Shown: positions 51,727 to 61,012, counted from the stretch's first letter. The stretch is 64,000 bases of DNA from CAVWDI01 sp046259385 (GCA_046259385.1 JBJYWI010000291.1:44337-108336), one strand, 5' to 3'. The notes: generated by a model from the letters alone, not told the origin. A program made the numbers and translations.

Positions 51727-52158
51727 ATGAAAAAAACAATCCTGTTCATCATAATTGGAATAGTAGTAATATTTGTTGCCGCTTCAGTTGTAATTAATGG
51801 ACGTGCCCACACAAATCCGCCAGTTATCGCAGAACCACAATGGGACAGTCCTCAAACCCGTGAACTTGCTTCACGAGCCTGTTTTGATTGCCACAGCAAT
51901 GAAACGGTCTGGCCATGGTATAGCTATTTCCCGCCGGCGTCAAATATAGTTCTGAGAGATGTGGTTGAAGGGCGGAAAAGGTTGAATTTCTCCGAGTGGG
52001 GGACAAGACGCTTTGATGAACCCTGGGAAATCAGTGAGGTCATTGCAGAAGGTAGAATGCCGCCTAAGGTTTATCTACCGCTACACCCAAAAGCCAATCT
52101 TACCCAAGCAGAAAAGCAGGAACTTATTCGGGGATTTCAAGCGACTTTTAACAAATAA
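51727..52158 (+). CDS. Haem-binding domain protein (monohaem c-type)
   Basis: The start is taken at ATG 51727 behind GGAGG, giving 143 aa. A membrane anchor (~4-24), then one CFDCH haem-c site followed by SNETVWPWYSYFPPAS, the signature of the small haem-binding domain family. It probably faces the outside and accepts electrons in the ApbE/ferric-reductase operon. The operon ends here, before a strong bidirectional hairpin. Confidence 0.88.
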   Translation: MKKTILFIIIGIVVIFVAASVVINGRAHTNPPVIAEPQWDSPQTRELASRACFDCHSNETVWPWYSYFPPASNIVLRDVVEGRKRLNFSEWGTRRFDEPWEISEVIAEGRMPPKVYLPLHPKANLTQAEKQELIRGFQATFNK

Positions 52159-52224
52159 TTTCAATTCGTCGCGGTCTAAATAAACATTCCCCCGGAAAAT
52201 CTTAAGTTTCCAACAGCAATTAAT

Positions 52225-52275
52225 TACTTGGATTCAACTTGTAAGTGTAACAACGAGTTGAATCCAAGTATTAAA
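52225..52275. terminator. Bidirectional terminator hairpin
   Basis: TACTTGGATTCAACT (52225-52239) pairs perfectly over 15 bp with AGTTGAATCCAAGTA (52256-52270); an A-rich run follows on the right. It lies between the ends of two convergent genes. Confidence 0.75.
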
Positions 52276-52355
52276 AAATAAAAATTGTTCAATGCATATT
52301 TCGACTTACTGTTCTCAATCTAATGAACTTCAGCCCGCAGGAACTCAATACTTCA

Positions 52356-52988
52356 TTACGTATTCCAACCCATAATTTCATTGACTTCCCAGCGCCCACT
52401 ATTCCTGGTAATCAAATAATAACCGCCAACGATCGGCTGCTCATAGTGATATTGTTCAAAATACACTAGCGCTTGACTCAGATCCTTGTTAAAACCTACC
52501 CGGGAGAGGTGTAAAAATCCCACCGTATCAGGATATTTTTGGTAAAACAATTTCCAATTGCTAGCTTCATCCAATGGGCGAAATTTGTCGATTGCTTCCT
52601 GGGTCAAGAACTGATATTCCAAATCTAAATCCAGCACCGGTTTAAGCGGGTAAGACTGCTGGTTGCGCTCCAAAAAGCTGTCGACCAGATCCGGCGCCAG
52701 GGGGGTGTGTTCCTGGATAAATGACAGATCCTGCTCAAGGAGTTTTGGTTTATTTGCCCTGGTTTGATCCATAATCAAGATTTGCCTTGTATTTTTATTT
52801 GCATATTTATAGTTTAGAAGGGCAGCATAAACCGCGTACTCTTCAACATCCGGGTCTAATTGCGGAGTTGCCGTAGAGAGTTGCGTTTGTGTGGGACTTT
52901 TCAATTCGGATGTTGGGCTTTGCTGACAAGCAGAAGTGAGCCAGATTCCGAAAAACAATATCACAGCAATTCGAATTGATATGTACAT
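52356..52988 (-). CDS. Lipoprotein of unknown function
   Basis: A 210-aa protein with a lipoprotein signal (WLTSAC, Cys ~21) and a Ser/Thr/Pro linker to about residue 45. The mature part has two short conserved-looking blocks (DEASNWKLFYQKYPDT, then LHLSRVGFNKDLSQALVYFE) that look like a small globular domain. The motif SRVGFNKDLSQAL occurs in assorted uncharacterised bacterial lipoproteins. Function unknown. Confidence 0.7.
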   Translation of the reverse strand: MYISIRIAVILFFGIWLTSACQQSPTSELKSPTQTQLSTATPQLDPDVEEYAVYAALLNYKYANKNTRQILIMDQTRANKPKLLEQDLSFIQEHTPLAPDLVDSFLERNQQSYPLKPVLDLDLEYQFLTQEAIDKFRPLDEASNWKLFYQKYPDTVGFLHLSRVGFNKDLSQALVYFEQYHYEQPIVGGYYLITRNSGRWEVNEIMGWNT

Positions 52989-53196
52989 GATCCCTCCTCA
53001 CTCTACAATTATCATACAAACTACGCCTATATTACAACATGAGACCAAACGTCAAACACCAATTCATGGGTTTCTTTCCCCCCGTGAGTTTTAAATTTGG
53101 AAATTTTCGTGTTTTCAAAAGGCACAATCCGGTTAGTATTTGTACTAATTTTTATACCGAAAAAGAATAGAAATCCCCACAGATATTTCACGTCTT

Positions 53197-53229
53197 CTTC
53201 ACATTATCTTCACAACACCAATGTAAACT
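53197..53229 (+). promoter_or_regulatory. Second 7-4-7 direct repeat with promoter
   Basis: CTTCACA (53197-53203), TTAT, CTTCACA (53208-53214) is a perfect direct repeat spaced like an OmpR-family site. TAAACT (53224-53229) lies 9 bp downstream as a possible -10. The geometry repeats that at 49124-49157, although the half-site sequence differs. It stands 57 bp before the DUF5666-like gene. Confidence 0.55.
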
Positions 53230-53285
53230 TCCCCCACATATATCAGTAGATAACATTCTTTACAGGTACATATAGGAGATTTATC

Positions 53286-54143
53286 ATGTTTTTGAAAATA
53301 ATAACCGGTGTATTGCTAACGACAGTGATTGGAGCTGGTGGTGCAGCAATTGCCTACCAATCCTCAACACAAGAAACGCCCCAAACTATTTCCAATCAGG
53401 ATTTTGTATTACCGGAACCAGCAAACGACGTGGTATCACCAGGGGTGCCGCAACCTGTTGAACCTGTTACGGCTGCTGAAGGATTTTCTGGGGAACCATG
53501 GCAGGAGACTGGAACAATCTCAGAAATCGATGACTTTGGTTTCCATTTTTCAATTCAAAATGGAGAGCAGGTGTATGTCGAGTTTGGCCCTCCGGATTAC
53601 TGGCAAAATCAAGGGGTGAACCTTCAGGTTGGGCAAACTGTGACTGTAAAAGGAACCAATGATGGGGATACGATCCATGCAGCTCAGGTTATTCTTGCCG
53701 ATGGCCAGACCCTGCAGTTGCGTACTGAAGCTGGCCAGCCTTTATGGAGTGGTGGGGAACAGAACCAACAGGGGAAAAATGCTGGATTGAACAATGGCGA
53801 GTACTCACCTGAGCCACAAGCCCAAGTAGATGAATGGGTTACTATAGAAGGAACAGTTGAATCTTTCCTGAGGGGCAGCATGACGATGAGAACACTTGAA
53901 GGCGAGCTGATTAATTTCAAGACAGGTCAACCGCGCTTTTTCGCTGATCAAAATGTCACTTTTCAAGCAGGAGATCAGATTGTTGTCACCGGTTTCTACG
54001 AGGGCGACCAGTTTATGGCAGGAGACATTACCCAGGTAGCAACAGGCTTACGGGTTATGCTCCGTGATCCCAATGGGCGTGCATTATGGTCAGGTCCTGG
54101 AAATGGGAAAGGGAATGGTCGCGGAAACGGCAATAATACCTAA
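53286..54143 (+). CDS. Exported DUF5666-like protein
   Basis: A 285-aa protein with an N-terminal signal or anchor (IITGVLLTTVIGAGGAAIAY). Two to three small beta-barrel repeats follow, each with a sequence like GTISEIDDFGFHF, GQTVTVKG, GTVESFLRGSMTM and GDQIVVTGFYEGD. The DUF5666/OB-like pattern suggests an extracytoplasmic binding module. The C-terminus is Gly/Asn-rich. GGAG precedes the ATG. It lies before the cytochrome bc genes but is separated from them by a terminator-like hairpin. Confidence 0.75.
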   Translation: MFLKIITGVLLTTVIGAGGAAIAYQSSTQETPQTISNQDFVLPEPANDVVSPGVPQPVEPVTAAEGFSGEPWQETGTISEIDDFGFHFSIQNGEQVYVEFGPPDYWQNQGVNLQVGQTVTVKGTNDGDTIHAAQVILADGQTLQLRTEAGQPLWSGGEQNQQGKNAGLNNGEYSPEPQAQVDEWVTIEGTVESFLRGSMTMRTLEGELINFKTGQPRFFADQNVTFQAGDQIVVTGFYEGDQFMAGDITQVATGLRVMLRDPNGRALWSGPGNGKGNGRGNGNNT

Positions 54144-54168
54144 CAGCATATTTTATGTTTTGTAATCT

Positions 54169-54205
54169 AATGGAGGGCAGGCTTATCCTTCCCTCCATTT
54201 CGTTT
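54169..54205 (+). terminator. Terminator-like hairpin
   Basis: AATGGAGGG (54169-54177) pairs with CCCTCCATT (54191-54199), followed by TCGTTT. It separates the DUF5666-like gene from the cytochrome bc operon, whose first ATG lies 20 nt on. Confidence 0.55.
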
Positions 54206-54224
54206 GAGCCCCCGGAGAAATGCA

Positions 54225-55604
54225 ATGTCGGATAAGCAGTCCCAACCCGTCGAAAATTCTCATTTCGTTAAGCGCATATTCCATTCCATACAGCGCGACT
54301 CTCTCACTCCAAGTGGCGATCGTGAGCGGATGAAAATGGTGATGAACAGCTTGATACTGCACATTCATCCATCAAAAGTCTCAAAATCCTCAATAAAATT
54401 CACGTATACCTTTGGTTTAGGCGGTCTGCTGCTCTTACTGGGAAGCATTCTCGCAGTAACGGGTATTATGTTAATCTTTGTTTACACACCTTCTCCAGAT
54501 GCTGCTTACAAGAGCATGATAATCTTGCGGACGGAAATTCCATACGGAAATTTAATCCGAAACCTTCACCATTGGTCCGGTAATTTGATGGTGGTAGTTG
54601 CAGTTCTGCACTTATTAAGAGTATTTTATACAGCTGGTTTTACACGACCCCGTGAATTCAACTGGGCAATGGGAATTGCTTTACTTTTACTTGTCATTGG
54701 TGCTAATTTTACGGGCTACTTGCTGCCCTGGGATCAGTTAGCTTATTGGGCTGTAACGGTAGGTACGAATCTGCTCGACTATATTCCTCTTATTGGGGAA
54801 CCCATCACCCGCCTTCTATTGGGTGGACCCGAAGTGAGTGCCGCTACCCTTACTAACTTTTATGGTCTCCACATTGCGCTAATACCATTGGCAATCTTCG
54901 CAATTGCATCCTTTCACATTTGGCGGGTACGAAAGGATAAAATTACTACTCCCAGACAGATAAACGGTGAAGAGCATACAGAAAAAGTAACCACGATACC
55001 GCATTTAGTGAGTATGGAGTTCGTTTTTGCATTAGCCTGGCTGGCAATTCTAATAACCTGGTCTGCTTTTATCAATGCCCCACTTGAAGAAGCCGCCAAT
55101 CCCTCCCACAGTCCAAATCCGGCAAAAGCCGCCTGGTACTTCATGGGATTTCAGGAGCTTTTATTACATTTTCACCCGGTATTTGGAGCGATAATCATAC
55201 CCGGTCTGGGTTTACTGGCTTTACTCATCCTGCCTTACCTGGACCAGGATATGGAAACTGCAGGGATATGGTTCCGTTCGGTAAGAGGAAGACAGATAGT
55301 CTCGATAAGCTTCCTGGTGGGCATGGCTGGAACATTCATTTTTGTTCTTCTCAATGAATACTGGTTGGATTTACCAGGTTGGCTTCCTTTTCTGCCCAGC
55401 ATCATCAGCAATGGTTGGGTGCCGCTCGCCGGAATTCTGCTGCTCCTGATTGGCTACTTTGAACTTTTAAGGAGATTGGGAAATTCGATCTGTGAAGCCC
55501 GTCAGGCATTATTTACCTTGCTATTTTCATCATTTTTCACCTTCACCATAATTGGAATTTTCTTTAGAGGAGAGGGAATGGCGTTGGTTTTTCCTTGGAG
55601 TTAA
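54225..55604 (+). CDS. Cytochrome b of a bc-type complex (single chain)
   Basis: The start is taken at ATG 54225 behind GGAG, giving 459 aa. It unites the b6-like N-terminus and the subunit-IV-like C-terminus. The haem ligand pairs are in NLHHWSGNLMVVVAVLHLL and FYGLHIALIPLAIFAIASFH. The quinol-site region reads NPAKAAWYFMGFQELLLHFH, where the usual PEWY is replaced by KAAWYF. There are about 10 membrane helices. It forms a complex with the Rieske and cytochrome c proteins encoded next, oxidising quinol and passing electrons outward. Confidence 0.92.
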   Translation: MSDKQSQPVENSHFVKRIFHSIQRDSLTPSGDRERMKMVMNSLILHIHPSKVSKSSIKFTYTFGLGGLLLLLGSILAVTGIMLIFVYTPSPDAAYKSMIILRTEIPYGNLIRNLHHWSGNLMVVVAVLHLLRVFYTAGFTRPREFNWAMGIALLLLVIGANFTGYLLPWDQLAYWAVTVGTNLLDYIPLIGEPITRLLLGGPEVSAATLTNFYGLHIALIPLAIFAIASFHIWRVRKDKITTPRQINGEEHTEKVTTIPHLVSMEFVFALAWLAILITWSAFINAPLEEAANPSHSPNPAKAAWYFMGFQELLLHFHPVFGAIIIPGLGLLALLILPYLDQDMETAGIWFRSVRGRQIVSISFLVGMAGTFIFVLLNEYWLDLPGWLPFLPSIISNGWVPLAGILLLLIGYFELLRRLGNSICEARQALFTLLFSSFFTFTIIGIFFRGEGMALVFPWS

Positions 55605-55607
55605 GTC

Positions 55608-56102
55608 ATGTCTGTAAAAACCCTTTCGCGTCGAGATTTTATAAACCTTGGGTGGGGTGCTTTAGGCGCTTTCGCAGTCTCCGAGTTGACCTTCGCTGGA
55701 TTGCGATTTTTTTCTCCCCGCAGCAGTGAAGGTGAGTTCGGCGGCGATTTTAATCTTGGCTCCTATCAACAATATCCCTCCGGGAGTGTCACACCCGTTG
55801 AGAACGGGCGTTTTTACCTGGTCCATCTTGTTGATGGAGGCTTTTTAGCAATCTACCGTCGCTGTACTCATTTGGGTTGTGTTGTTCCCTTTGATCATGC
55901 CTCCGAAGAATTTATATGTCCTTGTCACGGGTCGGCATTCACAATAGAAGGAGATGTGCTGAACCCGCCAGCTCCACGCCCCTTGGATTTATTCAATTTG
56001 TCCATCAATGAAGCAGGGGAAATTATCGTTGATACCAGTTCTACTATTGAGCGCAACAGCCCCAGCAAAGATCACATTGTTTATCCTGAGGGAAAATCAT
56101 GA
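55608..56102 (+). CDS. Rieske iron-sulfur protein
   Basis: A 164-aa protein with a Tat-type N-terminal anchor (LSRRDFINLGWGALGAF). The [2Fe-2S] ligands are in CTHLGC (~88) and CPCHGSAF (~107). It starts 3 nt after the cytochrome b stop and overlaps the cytochrome c gene by 4 nt. Confidence 0.95.
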   Translation: MSVKTLSRRDFINLGWGALGAFAVSELTFAGLRFFSPRSSEGEFGGDFNLGSYQQYPSGSVTPVENGRFYLVHLVDGGFLAIYRRCTHLGCVVPFDHASEEFICPCHGSAFTIEGDVLNPPAPRPLDLFNLSINEAGEIIVDTSSTIERNSPSKDHIVYPEGKS

Positions 56103-57169
56103 CCAGTAATCTAAAATTGATCGGCATACTTTCAACATTTTTAATCTTGTTGGTAATGCCCTTGTATACCTGGTTGGAACCCATTCAACAGAAAGGATTA
56201 ATGACCCATTATTACAGCAATGCTGTTGAGAGTTCCACTGAACTCTATGCTCAGAATTGTGCTGTATGCCACGGCGCTGCCGGTGAAGGTATTGGTGAAA
56301 ATCCTCCCTTAAACCTTGATTCGGTTGCCTCGATGTCTGAATTAGATCTATATAAAGTGATTTCGCGCGGCAGGGATGGGACACTAATGGCTGCCTGGGC
56401 AGCTGAAGAAGGCGGAATATTCAGCAATCCGCAAATTGACGATCTTGTCATTTTTATTCAGAATGCGAACTGGGACTATGTCGAGCATCGTGTTGCCGAA
56501 CTGGGTCTTACTCCTCCGGATGTGATTGAGATGGATGTTTCAGATGAAATGCTTGCATCTGTTGAAGCCTTGCCAGAAGGAGAAAACTTGGCGGATGGAT
56601 TATACGTCTACGCTGAAAATTGTGCGGCGTGTCACGGTTCAAACGGCGCTGGAACGGGGATCGCACCAGAAATTGACTCCCCTGAATTACGAGCTCTACC
56701 TCGTGAAGAAATTGTTAACACTGTCAACACCGGAATACCAGGAACGTTGATGACCAGCTGGAAGAATATTTTACCGCCCGACCAAATCCAGGCTGTAGTT
56801 GATCTGATTTACCGCTGGCCTGAACTAGTGCAATCTGGGATCGAATTTCCGGAAACGGAAGCCATGAATATTCCATCATCGCCGGAGTTGATCAAGGACG
56901 GTAAACAACTCTTCAATATCGCCTGTAAATCATGCCATGGAGTTGATGGTTATGGTACTCGCATGGCTCCAGCGTTGAATAACCAGATCTTTCTTTCAGA
57001 AACCCCCGATGATGCCATTTACCAGATTATCGCCGGGGGTTTGCCGGAGACATTAATGCCAGCCTGGGGAAGCCGTCTGAACGATTATGACATCCAATCC
57101 TTGGTGGCTTTCTTGCGCAGCCAGGAGCCATCTGCTCCAGCAATACTGCCTCCAATTTTGGAACCATAA
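56099..57169 (+). CDS. Membrane-anchored triheme cytochrome c
   Basis: A 356-aa protein with an N-terminal anchor (~6-25) and three cytochrome c domains, each with a CxxCH site: CAVCH ~54, CAACH ~176 and CKSCH ~279, and each followed by a distal Met candidate (LMAAW, LMTSW, LMPAW). It replaces the single cytochrome c1/f of standard complexes and would carry electrons from the Rieske centre to an outer acceptor. No terminal oxidase is in the window. Confidence 0.93.
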   Translation: MTSNLKLIGILSTFLILLVMPLYTWLEPIQQKGLMTHYYSNAVESSTELYAQNCAVCHGAAGEGIGENPPLNLDSVASMSELDLYKVISRGRDGTLMAAWAAEEGGIFSNPQIDDLVIFIQNANWDYVEHRVAELGLTPPDVIEMDVSDEMLASVEALPEGENLADGLYVYAENCAACHGSNGAGTGIAPEIDSPELRALPREEIVNTVNTGIPGTLMTSWKNILPPDQIQAVVDLIYRWPELVQSGIEFPETEAMNIPSSPELIKDGKQLFNIACKSCHGVDGYGTRMAPALNNQIFLSETPDDAIYQIIAGGLPETLMPAWGSRLNDYDIQSLVAFLRSQEPSAPAILPPILEP

Positions 57170-57537
57170 AATCCAGCCTCTAATTCCACATAGGCGTAAT
57201 TTTCTTGTAAAAAAGTTCTTGGGGTGACAGAAATATCAATTTCTCCTTGTCGTCTTAAGACAAAGCTCTAATATACAATTATTTAAGTCTTTAATAAACC
57301 CTTGGGCGTGCAGTCCAGTATAACGGCGAGTTGGAGATTATTAGGAAATTGTAACTGAAGTAACGTGGATGTTAGCCATACTTTTATTTCAGACTATTCT
57401 TTGCCCGAAACGAAACTCTCAACACGCGCCATTTACATTCCAACACGGGCGGAATAACTGCATTTAACGTTTAGCAAAATATCTCCTTTCTATAGAACGT
57501 AATTATAAAAACCTCTATCTATACAAAGTACCTTATT
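57170..57537. other. Intergenic region with a repeat copy
   Basis: Holds repeat copy 1 (57301-57354, separate entry). Otherwise I see no gene, and no clear terminator for the cytochrome operon. Confidence 0.4.
57301..57354 (+). repeat. Dispersed repeat, copy 1
   Basis: GGGCGTGCAGTCCAGTATAA starts at 57304. In one frame the unit reads GRAVQYNGELEIIRKL and ends at TAA 57352-57354; a TAA also stands just upstream in that frame. Copies 2 and 3 are at 60617 and 63480. Confidence 0.75.
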
Positions 57538-58791
57538 TTATTTCATCACTAAAGCATCTATATCTATTTCTCCAGATCGTAAAAATTCCAAGAAGCTGAT
57601 TCCCTTATATTTGCAAGTTTGATAAATACTTAAAAGAGTAAGATATTCTTGGATCCCCTTGTCTGTACTTGTTCCTGCTATTACTTTGCGGAGTCTTGCA
57701 AAGGCTTTTATTGCATGCTCTGCATTATTGTTATTCCATGGGATATTATCATAATCAAGAAAAGTGAAGAGCTTATTCTGATTCTTTTCAAAACGTCTCT
57801 TATAATTTAACATTAACTCACTTTCAAATTTTTGCCTTGATAGCTTCCCATAGAAATGCTCAACTGATTTTTTGTGCTTTTTTAAAAAGTAAGCTTTCAA
57901 CCCAAATCTGCTAATCGTGTCAATCATAGGTTTTAGAAGCAACGCAAAATCTCGGACCAGTTCAGCCAATTCGGGATCAAATGGGTGTTTAAACAAATCC
58001 CCATTTAAATCCCTTATTAAATGAATCAAACATTTCTGTTGTGGACATTCAATTGAATCATAAATAGCATAAAAATCAGACACCAAAACCCCCTTAAAAT
58101 CCTGTAGCATAGCCTGAATGGTATCACCTTCTCTTGTATCAGTATATAAATATGCTACTTCTTCCATATTTGTGACGACCCATACATATCCAACTTTTCC
58201 TATAAGATTAATCCTTGTTTCATCCGCATGGATTAGTTCGCCCTGTAATATTTTATTGAGAATTGTTTCATAGGTGACTTTATAAAGTTGTGTCGCTTTC
58301 GCTTTTATTCGTGTTATCGAACCAGTATTTAAGTCAAAACCAAATAATTGATTTAGGCTCTCAACAACAGCTCGTTGAGTAATTCTCAATTCTATAATTT
58401 GATAAATAATATAGGATCGCAATCCCGAGCCAAATTTACTTCGCGTCCATGGTCTATCTTCAAGATAAAAGGTTGCTTTGCATTCCCAACAGATATAACG
58501 AGCAAAAATATATTTCACCACCCACCTTTTGACGCCAGCTCGCCCAAATTTAAGATCATAAACAATTTTGGTCCTCCAGCCATACTTGTAGATTTTTGTA
58601 GCTTCACACTCGGCGCAAACCGACAGTCGCCCTTCCAATACAATATTTTTGTTTACAGGAGGTGGTTTAGTAGGAACACGACCATTTCTTTTGTAAATGC
58701 GCTTTAGCCGTTCGCTAGATTTTATATAAATCTTATCGCGTTGATAATGCCAGTAGGCGGTTTGGTTGATATATTCCAATTCTGGAATCAA
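57538..58791 (-). CDS. IS66-type transposase portion
   Basis: 417 aa from a TTG at 58791, but the frame is open upstream to 59037 and reads through the linker into the exonuclease end (YNAEDCEAL), so this is probably not the true start. A zinc ribbon (CAECEAT, then CWECKATF) precedes the DDE core: Asp in IHADETRIN, Asp in LVSDFYAIYD and Glu in WNNNNAEHAIKAF, with CLIHLIRDL between. The C-terminus (TLLSIYQTCKYKGISFLEFL) matches IS66 TnpC. tnpA and tnpB are absent. Confidence 0.85.
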   Translation of the reverse strand: MIPELEYINQTAYWHYQRDKIYIKSSERLKRIYKRNGRVPTKPPPVNKNIVLEGRLSVCAECEATKIYKYGWRTKIVYDLKFGRAGVKRWVVKYIFARYICWECKATFYLEDRPWTRSKFGSGLRSYIIYQIIELRITQRAVVESLNQLFGFDLNTGSITRIKAKATQLYKVTYETILNKILQGELIHADETRINLIGKVGYVWVVTNMEEVAYLYTDTREGDTIQAMLQDFKGVLVSDFYAIYDSIECPQQKCLIHLIRDLNGDLFKHPFDPELAELVRDFALLLKPMIDTISRFGLKAYFLKKHKKSVEHFYGKLSRQKFESELMLNYKRRFEKNQNKLFTFLDYDNIPWNNNNAEHAIKAFARLRKVIAGTSTDKGIQEYLTLLSIYQTCKYKGISFLEFLRSGEIDIDALVMK

Positions 58792-58967
58792 GAATTCATT
58801 CGGTCCGAAATGATAAGGTGCTTCTCTTTTCAGCCTATTTGTATGGATAAAATTGAAATCATTTGATCTTGAAGGATCAGCCTGCTTTTCACATAGCTGA
58901 ATTACAACTGTCGTTAATTTCTCTAATGCTTCGCAGTCTTCGGCATTGTAGGTAAGAATTTTCTGTT

Positions 58968-60272
58968 TTAGAGCAGAATCTTTTGAATATTCCCACTCTT
59001 TGATCTCCAGATGAGCGCATTTAATCCAGAAGCTGCACTATTCGACCAGTGAAATCCCAAGTATTGGGCTATCTCCTTAAGACCGTTTGAATAGGTAGGA
59101 AAGTAAATATGTGCATAAATTGTTGACAAGAGATTTATAGATTGGTTAATAATTTGATCTAGAAAAGAAGCGTCATCAACAACTTCGGGGTAACGGTTTA
59201 TCATTCTCCTCAAATATGTTTTCTCATATCTTCCATAATGAACTAATTGAGGATTATCGATCTTTGCCAAGACCTTAAGAAGCGATTCCCATATCTCCTT
59301 TTCGTCAAGTTCTTCATTTGCCCAGAAGGAATGTTGAATGTATGAGGCATTTCTCTTAGCGCGTAATCCAATCAGATAATAGAAATTTTGATCAGGGATT
59401 CCTTCTACATCTAGAAAGACAGGATTTCCAAGTAGGTTCAGCTTTGGATTGCCGGTAATGTATATTTTGTGTTCGCGTATGGCAAGTGCTTTTAACGCAA
59501 GCGATTTTTTTGGCTTGGTGGTCAAGCGCTTTGGCCTCCTACGGGCACGAAAAGTATAAGAGAGTTGGGTAACAGAGAATATACCTTTATTATGTTGTCG
59601 CTTTCTTTCCCTTTCAGTCATGCCTGAAAGGAGAGATAGATCATCCTTTTCCATGGCAATTTGGCGACATTGTGGTTGAAACTCACACTCGGTGCAATGC
59701 TTATTCAAAATTAGCTGTGGAGGTGTAGGATTTTTTTGTTGTGTGGTAATCTTGTCAACTACAGTTTTAGTATTTTCTAATAAACTAGCTAGTTCAATTC
59801 TAATTACCCTGTGATTTTTACCATGCATTATTTTTCCGACATGAGGTACCATGCCTGACACAGTAGCCAGAATTAAAGCATCAAACGCTAATAGAAGCTT
59901 ATCTTGTTTAGTTATCTTATTATTTGGAAAAAATCGAATCGGAGTGAAAGGATTTTGTTTCTTATCGATAGGCGTAGTTATTCGTTCCAATGCGTGAATC
60001 CTAGATTGGAGTCCTTGTGTCTGTAATACACAATCAACAAAAAGACGGTACCTACTATGTTCGAAAGAATGGTAAGACGATCCACCTATTAGACATTCAT
60101 CCTCTGTAATAGCAGAACATAATTTTAATAGACACCTCTGCTTAAAGTCATCCATTCGAATTCGCCCCCACTCAAAGAATTCATTTTGGGAACCTCTATC
60201 ACCTAATGTTATTAGGTTAGACTTTGTTTCACAGTTAAGAAACGCTCGGAAGACCTCATCTGTGATTTGCAT
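58968..60272 (-). CDS. TM0106-like RecB/Cas4-type nuclease portion
   Basis: 434 aa. The N-terminal half is Cas4/RecB-like, with Fe-S cysteines in FLNCETKS and HCTECEFQPQC. GIFSVTQLSYTFRARRRPKR is a signature of the TM0106 nuclease family. The second half is a DEDD exonuclease: FLDVEGIPDQ (motif I) and LVHYGRYEKTY (motif II), but motif III lies beyond the frameshift. As it stands it lacks its last catalytic residues and is probably inactive unless frameshifting joins it to the transposase frame. Confidence 0.75.
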   Translation of the reverse strand: MQITDEVFRAFLNCETKSNLITLGDRGSQNEFFEWGRIRMDDFKQRCLLKLCSAITEDECLIGGSSYHSFEHSRYRLFVDCVLQTQGLQSRIHALERITTPIDKKQNPFTPIRFFPNNKITKQDKLLLAFDALILATVSGMVPHVGKIMHGKNHRVIRIELASLLENTKTVVDKITTQQKNPTPPQLILNKHCTECEFQPQCRQIAMEKDDLSLLSGMTERERKRQHNKGIFSVTQLSYTFRARRRPKRLTTKPKKSLALKALAIREHKIYITGNPKLNLLGNPVFLDVEGIPDQNFYYLIGLRAKRNASYIQHSFWANEELDEKEIWESLLKVLAKIDNPQLVHYGRYEKTYLRRMINRYPEVVDDASFLDQIINQSINLLSTIYAHIYFPTYSNGLKEIAQYLGFHWSNSAASGLNALIWRSKSGNIQKILL

Positions 60273-61012
60273 ATTCCAAAAGTATAGCCTACCAGAATGT
60301 TGTCATATTGGGCGTGGTGGAAGTTGAGCGGATATATCTACAAATTTGTTGGTAAATTCAACTAACAAGTGCAACCTTTGAAAGCGGAAAGAGAGGTAGG
60401 CTTTCGTAGGATAAGAGCTTCTCTAACCGCCCAGTCAAAGGAGCACATATGAGAACCTGCAAACAGCTTACTTAAGAAAAAATCCCCTCGGTGCTTAACC
60501 ACCAGGGAAATATCTCAGCCTCATGGAAACCCAGCGAGAATCGGGCATTTTGTGTGAATATGAACCATCCTTAACGAGTATGCTCTCGATGGTTATTAAC
60601 GAAGGAAATCGCACGCCTGGGCGTGCAGTCCTGTATAACGGTGCATTGGAAATAGCCAGGAAATGGTCCCAGGGATAGACTATCCTGGTCATTCACGCGT
60701 TCATATATATTCATCAAGGAATATCAATTATTGAGTTCTCAAATATTTTAAATTGCTAGAAAATTAGTTAAATACGTAAAACCGTTCCAATTCATAAACG
60801 GAACAGTTCTCGAAAAATTGTGCCCCCATGGGTACGTGTACCGAACCGCGTCGTGCAGCATCTTCTCAGAGGCTCTTCCTGATATTCAGGGATACAATTC
60901 ACTGCACGTACACCTTTCATAAATAGTTTCGACTCTTGGGAACGTCGTGTGACACTTGTGTTACCTAATTGAAATTGATGTGTAAACCCAATTTGGTAGA
61001 AATTTATAAGTT
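60273..61012. other. Long intergenic stretch with repeat copy 2
   Basis: 740 nt. It contains repeat copy 2 (60617-60678) within a 51-aa frame (60523-60678, starting METQRESG). That frame may be the remnant of a larger gene. Beyond it I see only short palindromic patches and no supported gene. Confidence 0.4.
60617..60678 (+). repeat. Dispersed repeat, copy 2
   Basis: GGGCGTGCAGTCCTGTATAA from 60619. The frame reads GRAVLYNGALEIARKWSQG and ends at TAG 60676-60678. It is in the same orientation as copies 1 and 3. Copies 1 and 2 bracket the nuclease-transposase gene. Confidence 0.75.

Larger units (their letters stand above)
57538..60272 (-). mobile_element. Nuclease-transposase element (frameshifted single gene)
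   Basis: Read together, the two minus-strand frames make one ~910-residue protein: a Cas4/RecB-like nuclease with a DEDD exonuclease, followed by an IS66-type transposase. The frames join between 58968 and 59037: the upstream frame reaches LNALIWRSKSG and the downstream frame resumes with EWEYSKDSALKQ and the exonuclease motif YNAEDC. A one-base change near 59,010 explains it. I found no convincing terminal inverted repeats, so the borders are those of the coding region. Confidence 0.65.

Noticed and set aside
58968..59037. Programmed -1 frameshift site joining nuclease and transposase
   Set aside because: No classical X-XXY-YYZ slippery heptamer or strong downstream pseudoknot is evident at TCAAAG; a one-base mutation is the simpler explanation, though the point stays open.
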